Positions 1 through 13,140 of a DNA stretch of 64,000 bases are shown piece by piece. The position numbers and the translations under genes are program-made. The stretch covers positions 1 through 64,000 of the forward strand of contig NZ_JABWGX010000017.1 in assembly GCF_021730435.1 (NCBI RefSeq). Reading direction: 5' to 3'. Numbering within the stretch: position 1 is the first letter of the stretch; every line of letters begins with the position of its first letter. This stretch comes from Xanthobacter agilis. Its GTDB lineage: Bacteria; Pseudomonadota; Alphaproteobacteria; Rhizobiales; Xanthobacteraceae. Under the pieces are notes generated by a model. That model saw nothing but the letters and a program-made list of their open reading frames with translations. It searched no databases and was not told the origin of the DNA.

Positions 1-1486
1 CACCTGGAGCGACGGCCGGAGCGTTAGGCGCGGCCGGACGTGCCGGAGCACCCGGTGTCACCGGACGGGCACCAGGAGCATTCGGCGTACCGGGCGCCGC
101 GGGCCGATTCGGCGCGCCGGGCGCAGGGGTCGCTCCGGGCGTCACGGGACGACCGGGAGCGACCGGGTTCACGGCCGGAGCACCAGGAGCGCCGGGGGTC
201 ACGGGACGACCGGGAGCACCCGGGTTCACAACCGGACCGCCAGGAGCACCAGGGCCACCCGGCGTACCGGGGGCCACGGGACGACCCGGCGCACCGGGGT
301 TCACAACCGGACCGCCAGGAGCACCAGGGCGGCCGGGCGTGCCAGGGACCACGGGACGACCCGGCGCGCCGGGGTTCACAACCGGACCGCCAGGAGCACC
401 AGGGCCACCAGGCGTACCGGGGACCACGGGACGACCCGGCGCACCGGGGTTCACAACCGGACCGCCAGGGCCACCAGGGCCACCCGGCGTGCCAGGGACC
501 ACGGGACGACCCGGCGCACCGGGGTTCACAACCGGACCGCCAGGAGCACCAGGGCCACCCGGCGTGCCAGGGACCACGGGACGACCCGGCGCACCGGGGT
601 TCACAACCGGACCGCCAGGAGCACCAGGAGCACCAGGGCGGCCGGGCGTGCCAGGGACCACGGGACGACCCGGCGCACCGGGGTTCACAACCGGACCGCC
701 AGGAGCACCAGGGCCACCAGGCGTACCGGGGACCACGGGACGACCCGGCGCGCCGGGGTTCACAACCGGACCGCCAGGAGCACCAGGACCGCCGGGCACA
801 ACGGGACGACCAGGACCGCCCGGGTTCACAACCGGACCGCCGGGGCCACCAGGACCGCCAGGACCACCCGCCCAGCCGGGGCCGGGCGGCGGCTGAACCG
901 GCGGGGGCGGACGATGCCAGCCGCCGGGCGGCGGCGGGGGCGGCATATTGGGCGGCGGCGCATAATTGTTACGCCACCAGCCGGGCACGCGCGGCCCCGG
1001 AGGCGGCGGACGCCAGCCCGGACGGGGCGGCGGCGCATAGCCTTCCCAGCGGTAGCGATCCGCATACCAGGGCTGATTCACATACCAGGGACGGTTGACG
1101 TAATTGCGGTTCCAATAATCCGCCGCCGCGAAGGCGATGATGGGAACGCCGATGGCGGCAAGCCCTATGTCGGGCACCACCTCGATGCGGCGTTCGGCGA
1201 CGGGAACGGCGACCGTGGCCGGCGCCTCATAGCCGAGATATTCGCTATAGACCCAGCCCCGATAGCCGTTCCACTCGACATCGCACCAGGATTCGTCCTG
1301 CAGGCAGCCCTCGATCTGGACCGGCGAGCCGTCAGGGATCACCCCCAGCGACGGGAACTCGGTGTCCGGTCCCGTCCGGATATTCACGTTCGCGGTGGAG
1401 AAACCCGGTGCCGCGGCCTGCGCCACCCCCCCGATGCCCGCCACGGCCAAGCCGGCGAACACGCCGGCAAGTCTCAGCATCCTCAT
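1..1486 (-). CDS. Secreted SH3-domain protein with long Gly/Pro repeat (partial)
   Basis: The frame is open from ATG 1486 to the window edge, at least 495 codons, so the C-terminus is missing. Order: signal peptide ([20 protein letters not shown], cleavage near AQAAA), bacterial SH3 domain at about residues 26-90 ([21 protein letters not shown], then [18 protein letters not shown]), a Trp/Tyr/Pro-rich linker ([21 protein letters not shown], runs of Pro), and from about residue 200 a repeat rich in [15 protein letters not shown]. An AAAGGGAG ribosome site precedes the start. SH3b domains usually bind cell-wall peptides, so an envelope role is inferred. Glycine periodicity is broken by VVNP once per repeat, so a true collagen triple helix is doubtful. 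The opposite strand also reads as Gly-X-Y but lacks a signal peptide or domain. Confidence 0.85.
   Translation of the reverse strand, partial: MRMLRLAGVFAGLAVAGIGGVAQAAAPGFSTANVNIRTGPDTEFPSLGVIPDGSPVQIEGCLQDESWCDVEWNGYRGWVYSEYLGYEAPATVAVPVAERRIEVVPDIGLAAIGVPIIAFAAADYWNRNYVNRPWYVNQPWYADRYRWEGYAPPPRPGWRPPPPGPRVPGWWRNNYAPPPNMPPPPPPGGWHRPPPPVQPPPGPGWAGGPGGPGGPGGPVVNPGGPGRPVVPGGPGAPGGPVVNPGAPGRPVVPGTPGGPGAPGGPVVNPGAPGRPVVPGTPGRPGAPGAPGGPVVNPGAPGRPVVPGTPGGPGAPGGPVVNPGAPGRPVVPGTPGGPGGPGGPVVNPGAPGRPVVPGTPGGPGAPGGPVVNPGAPGRPVVPGTPGRPGAPGGPVVNPGAPGRPVAPGTPGGPGAPGGPVVNPGAPGRPVTPGAPGAPAVNPVAPGRPVTPGATPAPGAPNRPAAPGTPNAPGARPVTPGAPARPAAPNAPAVAPG
130..850. repeat. 75-bp tandem repeat encoding a 25-residue Gly/Pro unit
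   Basis: The word ttcacaaccggaccgcc recurs at 225, 300, 375, 450, 525, 600, 684, 759 and 825. Spacing is 75 bp except one 84-bp and one 66-bp step, each a 9-bp (three-codon) change that keeps frame. Copies left of 225 are degenerate. On the coding (minus) strand the unit reads approximately [25 protein letters not shown] over its 25 residues. In-frame length changes suggest expansion and contraction by recombination or slippage. Confidence 0.9.
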
Positions 1487-1598
1487 GGAGCACTCCCTTT
1501 CGACTCAAACGAGCCGATGACGCAATCTAAACGCCGACGCATGGCGTTTCATGTGCGAAGGCGCGGCGTTTCACGAGCGAGAGCGCGGCCGAATTGCG

Positions 1599-3023
1599 TC
1601 ACGAGATGGTGAATGGAATGATATCGCGCACATTTTCGTCGATGCGGATATCGCGGTCGAGCGGAGGAAAAGCCCGAAGGTCGCAATCGCGCCGCGGGCA
1701 GATGCGGCAGGAGACCCCAAGCGGCGCCACCGGCGCCGTTTTCAGATCCAGCCCGTCCGCATAGACCATGTCGTGGGCGAACGACACCTCGCACCCCAGC
1801 CCCAGCGCAAAGGCGCGCACCGGCCCCCCATGGCGCAACGGCGGCGCGGTGACCGCCCGCGCCAGGCAGATGTAGCGCACGCCGTCAGGCATCTCGCCCA
1901 ATTGCACCAGGGTACGGCCCGGCATCTCGAAGGCCTCGTGCGCGTTCCAGGCCGCGCAGGCGCCGCCATGGCGGGCAAACTGAAAGCGCGTTGCGGAATG
2001 GCGCTTGGTGATGTTGCCGGCCCGGTCCACCTTGGCAAAATAAAAGGGAACCCCCTTGGCGCCCGGCCGCTGCAAGGTGGAAAGGCGGTGGCACACCTGT
2101 TCCAGGCTCGCCCCCGTCTCCAGCACCAGCCGGTCGAGATCGTGGCGGAGCGAACGGGCAAGATCCAGAAAGCGCCGATAGGGCAGCATCACCGCGCCGG
2201 CGAAATAATTGAACAAGGCAAGCCGGCAGATGTCCGCCGCGGTCTGGCTGCGGAAGCGGGCCGAGGCCACGGTCTCCGCGACCAGGTCCGCATGCTCGAG
2301 CTGGGCGATGGTGGCGGCCATGCGAAACGCCCGCGTCGGTGCCGAAAGCACCCCCGACAGGGTCAGGCGCCGCAGACGCGGATCATATTGAGACAGCGGC
2401 GCTGTAGGGTCCGCATGGCCGAGTTCCACCGTCACCCCATGGCGATGGGCAAGGTGGCCCGCGAAGGCACCCGCCGGGTCCGCCCGGTCGAGCAGCCCAA
2501 GGGCAATGGCCGTGGATTCCGCCGCGCGATCCAGGCTGTCCACATAATTGTCGATATAATGGAAAAAGTCGCGCACTTCCTCATAGGGAATGAGCTTGGC
2601 CTCGTCGGCCCGCGGCGGCACCCCGGCGGTGAGCATGTCGTCCAGGGACGCGCGCCACTCGGCGGTGCGCCGGAGCGCCACATGCATGCGCAGGAAGGCA
2701 TGGGCGAAAGCGGGCGAAAGATTGGCCACCGCCTTCACATCCTGAAGGCCAAGCCCAAGGTCGCTGAACAAGGGATCGGCGGTGACTTCCCTGAGGTCGG
2801 CCACCAGGCGGTCGAGATCCTCCGCGCCGAAGGTGGTGATATCCACAGCGAATGTGCGCGAAATGGCGATCAGCACCGAGGCGGTAAGCGGTCGCTGGTT
2901 GCTCTCGATCTGGTTCACATAGGAGGGGGACACCCCGAGCCTTTGGGCCAGCTCGCCCTGCTTCAGGTCGAGCTTTTCGCGCAGGCGCCGCACCGCATGG
3001 CCGGCATAGACCTTCTGACGCAA
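1599..3023 (-). CDS. pccR: ScfR-family XRE regulator, PccR-like
   Basis: Short-chain fatty acyl-CoA regulator family: N-terminal Cro/XRE helix-turn-helix (about residues 8-62, [20 protein letters not shown]), a central ImmA/IrrE-like region in which the protease HEXXH is degraded (QLEHAD), and the family's C-terminal part with [10 protein letters not shown] and a Cys cluster CRICPRRDC. The family senses acyl-CoA thioesters, and the Rhodobacter member PccR controls propionyl-CoA carboxylase, matching the divergent pccB here. I chose TTG 3023 (GGGAGG six bases upstream; homologues begin near RQKVYAG). ATG 3053 and GTG 3080 are in frame, but GTG 3080 would place the palindromic operator inside the coding sequence. 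Length is 474 residues from TTG. The symbol is by homology and context. Confidence 0.88.
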   Translation of the reverse strand: MRQKVYAGHAVRRLREKLDLKQGELAQRLGVSPSYVNQIESNQRPLTASVLIAISRTFAVDITTFGAEDLDRLVADLREVTADPLFSDLGLGLQDVKAVANLSPAFAHAFLRMHVALRRTAEWRASLDDMLTAGVPPRADEAKLIPYEEVRDFFHYIDNYVDSLDRAAESTAIALGLLDRADPAGAFAGHLAHRHGVTVELGHADPTAPLSQYDPRLRRLTLSGVLSAPTRAFRMAATIAQLEHADLVAETVASARFRSQTAADICRLALFNYFAGAVMLPYRRFLDLARSLRHDLDRLVLETGASLEQVCHRLSTLQRPGAKGVPFYFAKVDRAGNITKRHSATRFQFARHGGACAAWNAHEAFEMPGRTLVQLGEMPDGVRYICLARAVTAPPLRHGGPVRAFALGLGCEVSFAHDMVYADGLDLKTAPVAPLGVSCRICPRRDCDLRAFPPLDRDIRIDENVRDIIPFTIS

Positions 3024-3057
3024 CCCCGTCCTCCCCGGCCCCCTTCGACACATCGTA

Positions 3058-3076
3058 TTTGTGAAGCCTTCACAAA
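3058..3076. promoter_or_regulatory. Candidate ScfR/PccR operator (palindrome)
   Basis: A perfect inverted repeat TTTGTGAA-GCC-TTCACAAA lies between the divergent regulator and pccB. A further half-site TTTGTGA is at 3109-3115 and a looser TTTTACACATTCAAA at 3091-3105. The described Rhodobacter PccR target consists of TTTGCAAA words, so the TTTGTGAA variant fits a family operator, but binding is inferred. Confidence 0.65.
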
Positions 3077-3156
3077 TCACAACACAAAACTTTTACACAT
3101 TCAAATCCTTTGTGAGTGCTGTTAGCCACCAAGCCGGCAACACGCCGGTCAGGGTT

Positions 3157-3187
3157 CGAAGGAAAGCGCCCATTGCGCTTTCCTTCG
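3157..3187. promoter_or_regulatory. 13-bp perfect inverted repeat in pccB leader
   Basis: CGAAGGAAAGCGC and GCGCTTTCCTTCG pair perfectly around a five-base loop, ending 56 bases before the pccB start. There is no U-tract, so it is not a classical terminator. It could be a leader stem-loop or a second operator. Confidence 0.5.
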
Positions 3188-3243
3188 TTCCGGCCGCCGC
3201 TACACTCCGTGTCCATACAAAACCCACAACTGGGGGGCGTCGC

Positions 3244-4776
<1,533 letters not shown>

Positions 4777-4820
4777 GCGGCTGGGACCGATCAAAGGCCT
4801 CTCCCCGCCGAGGTCGCGCC

Positions 4821-4923
4821 TGCCCCCTCCCCAGCCCTCCCCCGCAAGCGGGAGAGGGAGCCGGTGGGAAGCGGTGCGCTGAAGCCCTCTCCCGCTTGCG
4901 GGGGAGGGTTGGGAGGGGGAACA
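4821..4923. repeat. Inverted pair of REP-like palindromes
   Basis: Two near-identical units in opposite orientation lie between pccB and pccA. The left unit has a core of CCCTCCCCCGCAAGCGGGAG after TGCCCCCTCCCCAG. The right unit, read on the other strand, has TTCCCCCTCCCAA followed by the same core. Each core is itself a palindrome. Such inverted pairs (BIME-like) are dispersed extragenic elements and may fold in the pccB-pccA transcript. Confidence 0.75.
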
Positions 4924-4977
4924 GCTCCCTTAGATTTTCAGCGCCACTGCCACAGGCGCTTCAAGGAACCGCACGCA

Positions 4978-7005
4978 ATGTTCTCGAAAATCCTGATCGC
5001 GAACCGGGGCGAGATCGCCTGCCGCGTCATCAAGACGGCGCGCAAGATGGGCATCAAGACCGTGGCCGTCTATTCCGAGGCGGACAAGGACGCCCTCCAT
5101 GTGGAGATGGCGGACGAGGCCGTGTTCATCGGCCCGCCCCAGGCGGCACAGTCCTACCTCATCGCCGAGAAGATCGTGGAAGCCTGCATGCTCACCCACG
5201 CCGAGGCGGTGCATCCGGGCTACGGCTTCCTGTCGGAGCGCGCCTCGTTCCCCAAGCTGTTGGCCGAGCACGGCATCGTCTTCATCGGCCCGAACCCCCA
5301 TGCCATCGACGCCATGGGTGACAAGATCGAGTCCAAGAAGGCGGCCGCCGCGGCCAGGGTTTCCACCGTTCCCGGCTATCTCGGCGTGATCGAGAATGGC
5401 GTGGAAGCCGCCCGCATCGCCGACGAGATCGGCTATCCGGTGATGATCAAGGCCTCCGCCGGCGGCGGCGGCAAGGGCATGCGTATCGCCCATTCCCGCT
5501 CGGAAGTGCAGGACGGCTTCGATCGCGCCCGCTCGGAGGCCAAGTCCTCCTTCGGCGATGACCGCGTGTTCGTGGAAAAGTTCATCGTCGATCCGCGCCA
5601 CATCGAGATCCAGGTGCTGGGCGACAAGCACGGCAACGTGATCTACCTGGGCGAGCGCGAATGCTCCATCCAGCGCCGCAACCAGAAGGTGGTCGAGGAA
5701 GCCCCCTCCCCGCTCTTGGACGAGGCCACCCGCAAGAAGATGGGCGAGCAGGCCGTGGCCCTCGCCAAGGCCGTCGGCTACGACAGCGCCGGCACGGTGG
5801 AGTTCGTCGCCGGCCAGGACAAGAGCTTCTACTTCCTGGAGATGAATACCCGCCTGCAGGTGGAACATCCGGTGACCGAGCTCATCACCGGCATCGACCT
5901 CGTGGAGCAGATGATCCGCGTGGCGGCGGGCGAACCCCTTTCCATCACCCAGGACGACGTGAAGCTCACTGGCTGGGCGGTGGAAAGCCGTATCTATGCG
6001 GAAGATCCCTACCGCAACTTCCTGCCCTCCACCGGCCGCCTGGTGCGCTACCGGCCGCCGGTGGAAGGCAAGACCGGCCCCATCACCGTGCGCAACGACA
6101 CCGGCGTCTATGAGGGCGGCGAGATCTCGCTGTTCTACGATCCGATGATCGCCAAGCTCGTCACCCACGCCCCCACCCGTGCCATGGCCATCGAGGCTCA
6201 GGCGGTGGCGCTGGACGCGTTCGCCATCGACGGCATCGGCCACAACATTCCGTTCCTTTCGGCCCTGATGGCGCATCCGCGCTGGCAGGAGGGCCGCCTG
6301 TCCACCGGCTTCATCGCCGAGGAATATCCGGACGGCTTCTTCCCCCGCGTGCCGGACGGTGAATTAGTGCATACGCTGTCGGCGGTGGCAGCGGTGATCG
6401 ACCACATCCACAACACCCGCAAGCGGCAGATTTCCGGCCAGACCTCGGGGGTCCCGGTGGCCTTCGCCAAGCGCCGCATCGCGCATCTTTCCGCCGGCGA
6501 GGACGTCATCGCCACGGCGTGCGAGGTTGAGGCGGTGGACGGCGGCTACAAGGTCCAGATCTTCGACAAGGAGGGCAATCCGGGCCACGCCCACCTGCTG
6601 CGCTCCGCCTGGAAGCCGGGCGACGTGGTGTGGAGCGGCACCATCGATGCTGACCAGGTGGCGGTGCAGGTGCGCACCATTCCCAATGGCTATGCCCTCG
6701 CCCATCGCGGCATCGCCACCAAGGCGCGGGTCTACACCGAGTTGTCGGCCGGCCTTGCGGCGCTGATGCCCAAGAAGGAAAACGCCGGCGGCGGCAAGGA
6801 ATTGCTCTGCCCCATGCCCGGCCTCGTGGTCTCCGTCGCCGTCACCCCCGGCCAGGAGGTGAAGAACGGCGAGATCCTCGCCATCGTGGAAGCCATGAAG
6901 ATGGAGAACGTGCTGCGCGCCGAGCGCGACGGCATCATCAAGGCGGTCCACGCCAAGGCCGGCGACAGCCTCGCGGTCGACGCGGTGATCCTGGAATTCG
7001 CGTGA
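4978..7005 (+). CDS. pccA: Propionyl-CoA carboxylase alpha subunit (biotin carboxylase/BCCP)
   Basis: 675 residues. It carboxylates its own biotin with ATP and bicarbonate and hands it to PccB. Domains: biotin carboxylase over about residues 1-445 (KILIANRGEIACRVI; ATP-grasp glycine loop GGGGKGM; MNTRLQVEHPVTE), a BT-type linker domain, and the biotinyl domain at the C-terminus with EAMKM (biotinylated Lys about 641). The start at MFSKILIANRGE has AAGGA upstream and matches the family; the longer open frame upstream runs through the REP-like elements. It probably shares a transcript with pccB across a 200-bp spacer. Confidence 0.97.
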   Translation: MFSKILIANRGEIACRVIKTARKMGIKTVAVYSEADKDALHVEMADEAVFIGPPQAAQSYLIAEKIVEACMLTHAEAVHPGYGFLSERASFPKLLAEHGIVFIGPNPHAIDAMGDKIESKKAAAAARVSTVPGYLGVIENGVEAARIADEIGYPVMIKASAGGGGKGMRIAHSRSEVQDGFDRARSEAKSSFGDDRVFVEKFIVDPRHIEIQVLGDKHGNVIYLGERECSIQRRNQKVVEEAPSPLLDEATRKKMGEQAVALAKAVGYDSAGTVEFVAGQDKSFYFLEMNTRLQVEHPVTELITGIDLVEQMIRVAAGEPLSITQDDVKLTGWAVESRIYAEDPYRNFLPSTGRLVRYRPPVEGKTGPITVRNDTGVYEGGEISLFYDPMIAKLVTHAPTRAMAIEAQAVALDAFAIDGIGHNIPFLSALMAHPRWQEGRLSTGFIAEEYPDGFFPRVPDGELVHTLSAVAAVIDHIHNTRKRQISGQTSGVPVAFAKRRIAHLSAGEDVIATACEVEAVDGGYKVQIFDKEGNPGHAHLLRSAWKPGDVVWSGTIDADQVAVQVRTIPNGYALAHRGIATKARVYTELSAGLAALMPKKENAGGGKELLCPMPGLVVSVAVTPGQEVKNGEILAIVEAMKMENVLRAERDGIIKAVHAKAGDSLAVDAVILEFA

Positions 7006-7054
7006 TGACCCCGGCGCGCAAGGCCCCTCTCCCCATGCGCCTGCGCGCCGCCAT

Positions 7055-7157
7055 GCCCGGACGTGTTCCGGGCCCTCCCGCCCCGGTCCCCGGCCTGCGC
7101 CGGGCTTCGGGGCGCGGCCTGTTCGACATCGACGCCCGGGACAAGCCCGACGCGGGA
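7055..7157. repeat. Degenerate palindromic element downstream of pccA
   Basis: GCCCGGA-CGTGT-TCCGGGC forms a 7-bp stem (7055-7073), and a second related word GCCCGGGACAAGCCCGACGCG lies about 80 bp on (twenty-base core from 7134). Words of this kind are common dispersed extragenic palindromes in alphaproteobacteria. A 64-codon open frame through it (7002-7196) looks non-coding. Confidence 0.35.
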
Positions 7158-7199
7158 GGTTACCTTCTGCCCGCCCCCCTGCGGAAGGACACCTGACCC

Positions 7200-8432
7200 A
7201 TGCGCCTGCTCTCCCATCTGCTGAAGCGCTTCGTGGAAAAAGGACGCCTGACGGTCCTCACCAGCGACGGCGCGCGCCATGTGTTCGGCTCGGGCGAGGG
7301 CGGCCCGTCCGTCACCGTGCGCATGCACGACAAGAAGCTGGAGAAGGAGCTGTTCTTCAATCCAGAGCTGGTGGCCGCGGAAGCCTATATGGACGGCCGC
7401 CTGTCGTTCGAGGACGAGGCCGGCGCGTTCGAGCTGTTGTATCTGTTTTCGGTGAACCGCAAGGGCCTCGGCAGCCATCCGGTGCAGCAGGCGCTCAGGC
7501 AGGCGTGGCGCTCGGTGCGACGCTTCCAGCAGGCGAACCCGATCGGCAAGGCGAAGGAAAACGTCTCCAGCCATTACGACCACCCGGCCGCCTTCTACCG
7601 GCTGTGGCTGGACGAGACCATGACCTATTCCTGCGCCTATTTCCGCGAGCCCGACGAGCCGCTGGCGGAGGCGCAGCGCAACAAGTTCCGTCACATCGCC
7701 GCCAAGCTGAAGATCGCACCCGGCATGAGGGTGGCCGAGATCGGCTCGGGCTGGGGGGGGCTGGCCATCTACATGGCGCAGGCGTGCGGGGCGAAAGTCA
7801 CCGCCATCAACGTCTCGCCCGAGCAGCTCGCGGAGAGCCGGCGGCTGGCCCAGCTTGCCGGCGTCGCCGACAGCATCGACTTCCGCGAGGTGGATTATCG
7901 CGAGTTGAAGGGCAAGTTCGACCGCGTGGTGTCCATCGGCATGATGGAGCATGTGGGGGTCGCCCACTATGATGAATACTTCACCACCATCCGCGACCTT
8001 CTGAGCGAGGGCGGCTTCGCCTTGGTGCACGCCATCGGCCGCATGTCGCCGCCCGGCACCACCGCGCCCTTCATCCGCAAATACATCTTCCCCGGCGGCT
8101 ATGTGCCGGCGCTGTCGGAAGTCCTCGCCGCAACCGAACGCACCCACCTGTGGGTAGACGATTGCGAGGTGCTGCGGCTGCATTATTACTGGACCATCCG
8201 CGCCTGGCGGCGAAACTTCATGGCCAAGCGCGCCGAGGTGGACGCCATGATGGGCGCGCGCTTCGGCCGCATGTGGGAATTCTACCTCGCGGCCGTGGAA
8301 CTCGGCTTCCTGCACGGCTCCAACATGGTGTTCCAGCTGCTGCTTTCGGACAAGCGCGACGACGTGCCGGTGCTGCGCGACTACATGTTTGACACCGAGC
8401 GCGCCCTCGCCGCGCGGGAGGGCGGAACATGA
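7200..8432 (+). CDS. cfa: Cyclopropane-fatty-acyl-phospholipid synthase
   Basis: 410 residues. It transfers a methylene from S-adenosylmethionine across double bonds of unsaturated phospholipid acyl chains at the inner membrane. Visible: the CFA signature ENVSSHYDHPAAFYRLWLD (about 119-138) with TMTYSCAYF, SAM-binding EIGSGWGG (180-187), and MMEHVG in the active-site region. Length is normal. It lies between pccA and mutA on the same strand, so it may be co-transcribed with the propionyl-CoA genes. No metabolic link is proven; the tie could be stationary-phase or membrane adaptation. Confidence 0.93.
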   Translation: MRLLSHLLKRFVEKGRLTVLTSDGARHVFGSGEGGPSVTVRMHDKKLEKELFFNPELVAAEAYMDGRLSFEDEAGAFELLYLFSVNRKGLGSHPVQQALRQAWRSVRRFQQANPIGKAKENVSSHYDHPAAFYRLWLDETMTYSCAYFREPDEPLAEAQRNKFRHIAAKLKIAPGMRVAEIGSGWGGLAIYMAQACGAKVTAINVSPEQLAESRRLAQLAGVADSIDFREVDYRELKGKFDRVVSIGMMEHVGVAHYDEYFTTIRDLLSEGGFALVHAIGRMSPPGTTAPFIRKYIFPGGYVPALSEVLAATERTHLWVDDCEVLRLHYYWTIRAWRRNFMAKRAEVDAMMGARFGRMWEFYLAAVELGFLHGSNMVFQLLLSDKRDDVPVLRDYMFDTERALAAREGGT

Positions 8433-8598
8433 CCGCCCCTCGCACCCGCAGTTGCGGCCCCCTCTTTCCGGCGCGGCCCGTGGCGGCGCCACGGTCCCCC
8501 GACCTCACGCGGCGCGCCTGGCCCGTCCCCGATGCCGGGTGCCCGGCCATCGTCGCGCACCGCCATACTCCCTGTCTCGTCCCTTCGGAGGCTCAGCC

Positions 8599-10431
8599 AT
8601 GACCACCCTGCCCTTCGCCACCGATCTTCCCCCCGTCACCCGGGAGGACTGGCTGAAGCTGGTGGATGGCGTGCTCAAGGGCGCGCCCTACGACAAGAAG
8701 ATGGTGACCGCCACCTATGAGGGCCTCGCCCTCGACGCCTTGCCGCCGCGCAAGGGCACGGCACCGATCCTCGCCGGTCGCGCCGCCGCCGCCCCCTGGA
8801 CCATTTCCATGCGGGTGGACCAGCCGGACCTTGCGGCCGCCAATGCCCAGGCGCTGGAGGATCTCGACGGCGGCGCCTCCGGCCTCTCCCTGGTGTTCGC
8901 CTCTAGCCCCGAGGCTCATGGCTTCGGCCTGCCGGACGGTGCCGACCTCGATGCGGTGCTGGAAGGGGTGATGCTCGACCTGATCGAGACGCGGATCGAG
9001 AGCGGGGCGTTCACGGGGCGGGAGGACGCGCTCGCCTTCGCCGCGCTGGTGGAAAAGCGCGGGCTTGATCCCAGGAGCGTTGCGGTCTCCTTCGGCCTCG
9101 ATCCGCTGGGCGATTTCGCGGCGGCGGGCACCATGCCCATCACCTGGGGCTTGCTCGCCAAGCGTTTCACCGAGACCTCCGCCATCCTCGCGGCGAAGGG
9201 CTTCAAGGGTCCCATCGCCCGCGCCTCGGGCCATGTCTTCCACGCGGCCGGCGCCTCCGACGCGCAGGAGCTGGCGGCGGTGCTCGCCTCCGCCGTCGCC
9301 TATCTCAAGGCCTATGGGGACGCCGGCGTGTCCCTGGAAGAGGCGGCGCCCCGCATCGATGTGGCCCTGGTGGCCGATGTGAACCAGACCGCCACCATTG
9401 CCAAGTTCCGCGCCATCCGCCTGCTGTGGGGCGCGGTGCTGCGCGAGTGCGGACTGCCCGAGACCGCGCTGAAGGTGCACGCCACCACGGCGTGGCGCTC
9501 CATGACCCGCCGCGATCCTTACGTGAACCTGCTGCGCAGCACCGTTGCCGCGTTCTCCGCCGGCGTTGGCGGCGCGGACAGCCTCACCGTGCTGCCGTTC
9601 ACCCAGGCGCTGGGCCTGCCCGATGCCTTCGCCCGCCGCCTCGCCCGCAACACCCAGGTGATGCTGATCGAGGAATCCAACGTGCACCGGGTGGCCGATC
9701 CGGCCGCCGGAGCCGGCGCGGTGGAGGCCCACACCGACGGCCTCGCGGAAAAGGCGTGGGATCTGTTCCGCACCATCGAGCGGCGCGGCGGGCTTGCCGA
9801 CGTTTTGTCCGACCGCTGGCTCCAGGGCGAGATCGCCGAGGTGAAGGGGCGTCGCGACAAGGATGTCGCCACCCGCAAGGCGCCCATCACCGGTACCTCC
9901 GAATTCCCCATCCTGGTGCAGGCCGCCGCCGAGGTGCTGGCGCCGCTGGCCGCCGAACCAGCCCCGGTCAACGACGGCGCGCTCCAGCCGCACCGCATCT
10001 CGGAGCCTTTCGAGGCCCTGCGCGACGCGGCGGACGCGGCGGCTCAGCCGCCCAAGGTGTTCCTGGCCACCCTCGGCCCGGTCGCGGCCTTTACCGCCCG
10101 CGCGACCTTCGCCAAGAACTTCTTTGAGGCCGGCGGCATCGCCGCCCCCGTGCCGGAGGGCTTTGCCGATCTCGATGCCCTGGTGCGCGCCTTCAAGGCA
10201 GCCGGCACCCCGTTTGCGTGCCTTGCCTCCTCCGACGAGGTCTACGGCACGGACGCGGCCGCGGCGGCCAAGGCGCTGGCGGCGGCGGGTGCCGGCGCGG
10301 TCTGGCTCGCGGGCAAGCCGACCGCGATCGAGGCGGAATTGAAGGCGGCCGGCGTGTCCGGCTTCATCTTCGCCGGCTGCAACGTGCTCGAAGCCCTGGC
10401 CGCCGCCCAGGGCGCCGCCGGGCTGAAGTGA
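8599..10431 (+). CDS. mutA: Methylmalonyl-CoA mutase small subunit
   Basis: 610-residue non-catalytic partner of MutB. The N-terminal TIM-barrel homologue (LPPVTREDWLKLVDGVLKGA; later VNLLRSTVAAFSAGVGGADS and RLARNTQVMLIEESNV) parallels MutB, but the C-terminal domain lacks the cobalamin DxHxxG motif, as normal for small subunits. The start follows CGGAGG by seven bases; an in-frame open extension upstream lacks homology. The product forms a heterodimer with MutB. Confidence 0.93.
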   Translation: MTTLPFATDLPPVTREDWLKLVDGVLKGAPYDKKMVTATYEGLALDALPPRKGTAPILAGRAAAAPWTISMRVDQPDLAAANAQALEDLDGGASGLSLVFASSPEAHGFGLPDGADLDAVLEGVMLDLIETRIESGAFTGREDALAFAALVEKRGLDPRSVAVSFGLDPLGDFAAAGTMPITWGLLAKRFTETSAILAAKGFKGPIARASGHVFHAAGASDAQELAAVLASAVAYLKAYGDAGVSLEEAAPRIDVALVADVNQTATIAKFRAIRLLWGAVLRECGLPETALKVHATTAWRSMTRRDPYVNLLRSTVAAFSAGVGGADSLTVLPFTQALGLPDAFARRLARNTQVMLIEESNVHRVADPAAGAGAVEAHTDGLAEKAWDLFRTIERRGGLADVLSDRWLQGEIAEVKGRRDKDVATRKAPITGTSEFPILVQAAAEVLAPLAAEPAPVNDGALQPHRISEPFEALRDAADAAAQPPKVFLATLGPVAAFTARATFAKNFFEAGGIAAPVPEGFADLDALVRAFKAAGTPFACLASSDEVYGTDAAAAAKALAAAGAGAVWLAGKPTAIEAELKAAGVSGFIFAGCNVLEALAAAQGAAGLK

Positions 10432-10453
10432 GACGCGCGCCGGGAGCACTTCC

Positions 10454-10813
10454 ATGTCGTCACGGCTGACCACCCTTGCCCTTGTCGCCGCGAGTCTCGC
10501 ACCCGCGGCGACAGCCGGCGCCGCCTCGCGCCATGACGGCATCTGGAGCATCACCACATCGGCGGAAGAGGGCCGCTGCGACACCAATTTCGACTTCAAG
10601 CTCAGGGTGAAGGATGGCAAAGTCACCTATGCGGGCTTCTGGCCGGTGACCGCCACCGGCGGCATCAGCAAACTCGGCGTGGTGAACATGACCCTAGTCC
10701 ACGGCCGCCGACGCGTAATCGCGAAGGGGCTGGCGGAGGGCAACGCCGCCTCCGGAAAGTGGACATCGCCGCAGCCCAAGTGCTCCGGCGCCTGGTTCGC
10801 CAAACGCGCGTGA
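10454..10813 (+). CDS. Small secreted protein of unknown function
   Basis: 119 residues with a clear signal peptide (SSRLTTLALVAASLAPAATAGAA) and a mature domain of about 95 residues: HDGIWSITTSAEEGRC near its start and CSGAWFAKR at its end, the two Cys possibly forming a disulfide. I recognise only a general small periplasmic-protein pattern. It sits 22 bp after mutA, with mutB following, so it is probably in the same transcript; this placement between the two mutase subunits is unusual. GGGAG precedes the start. Confidence 0.75.
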   Translation: MSSRLTTLALVAASLAPAATAGAASRHDGIWSITTSAEEGRCDTNFDFKLRVKDGKVTYAGFWPVTATGGISKLGVVNMTLVHGRRRVIAKGLAEGNAASGKWTSPQPKCSGAWFAKRA

Positions 10814-10983
10814 GCAAGGCAGCTGGGCACCGGTCGAAGACCGGCTCCGAATTAAGAAAAGAGTGCGCGCGAGCGCGGGGAAGAGCACGGCGCGCCTGAC
10901 GGCGCCACCACAGATCCAAGGGCAGGTCCCGGCACGCGCGCCGCGGACCGCATGAAAGCCCGAGCATTCAAGGGGATAGAACC

Positions 10984-13136
<2,153 letters not shown>

Positions 13137-13140
<4 letters not shown>

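Noticed and set aside
339-896. Plus-strand collagen-like frame of 185 codons
   Set aside because: It starts inside the repeat without a signal peptide or convincing ribosome site. The minus frame continues into a signal peptide and SH3 domain.
7002-7196. 64-codon frame after pccA
   Set aside because: It passes through palindromic repeat DNA and reads as Pro/Arg-rich low-complexity sequence with no ribosome site or homology.
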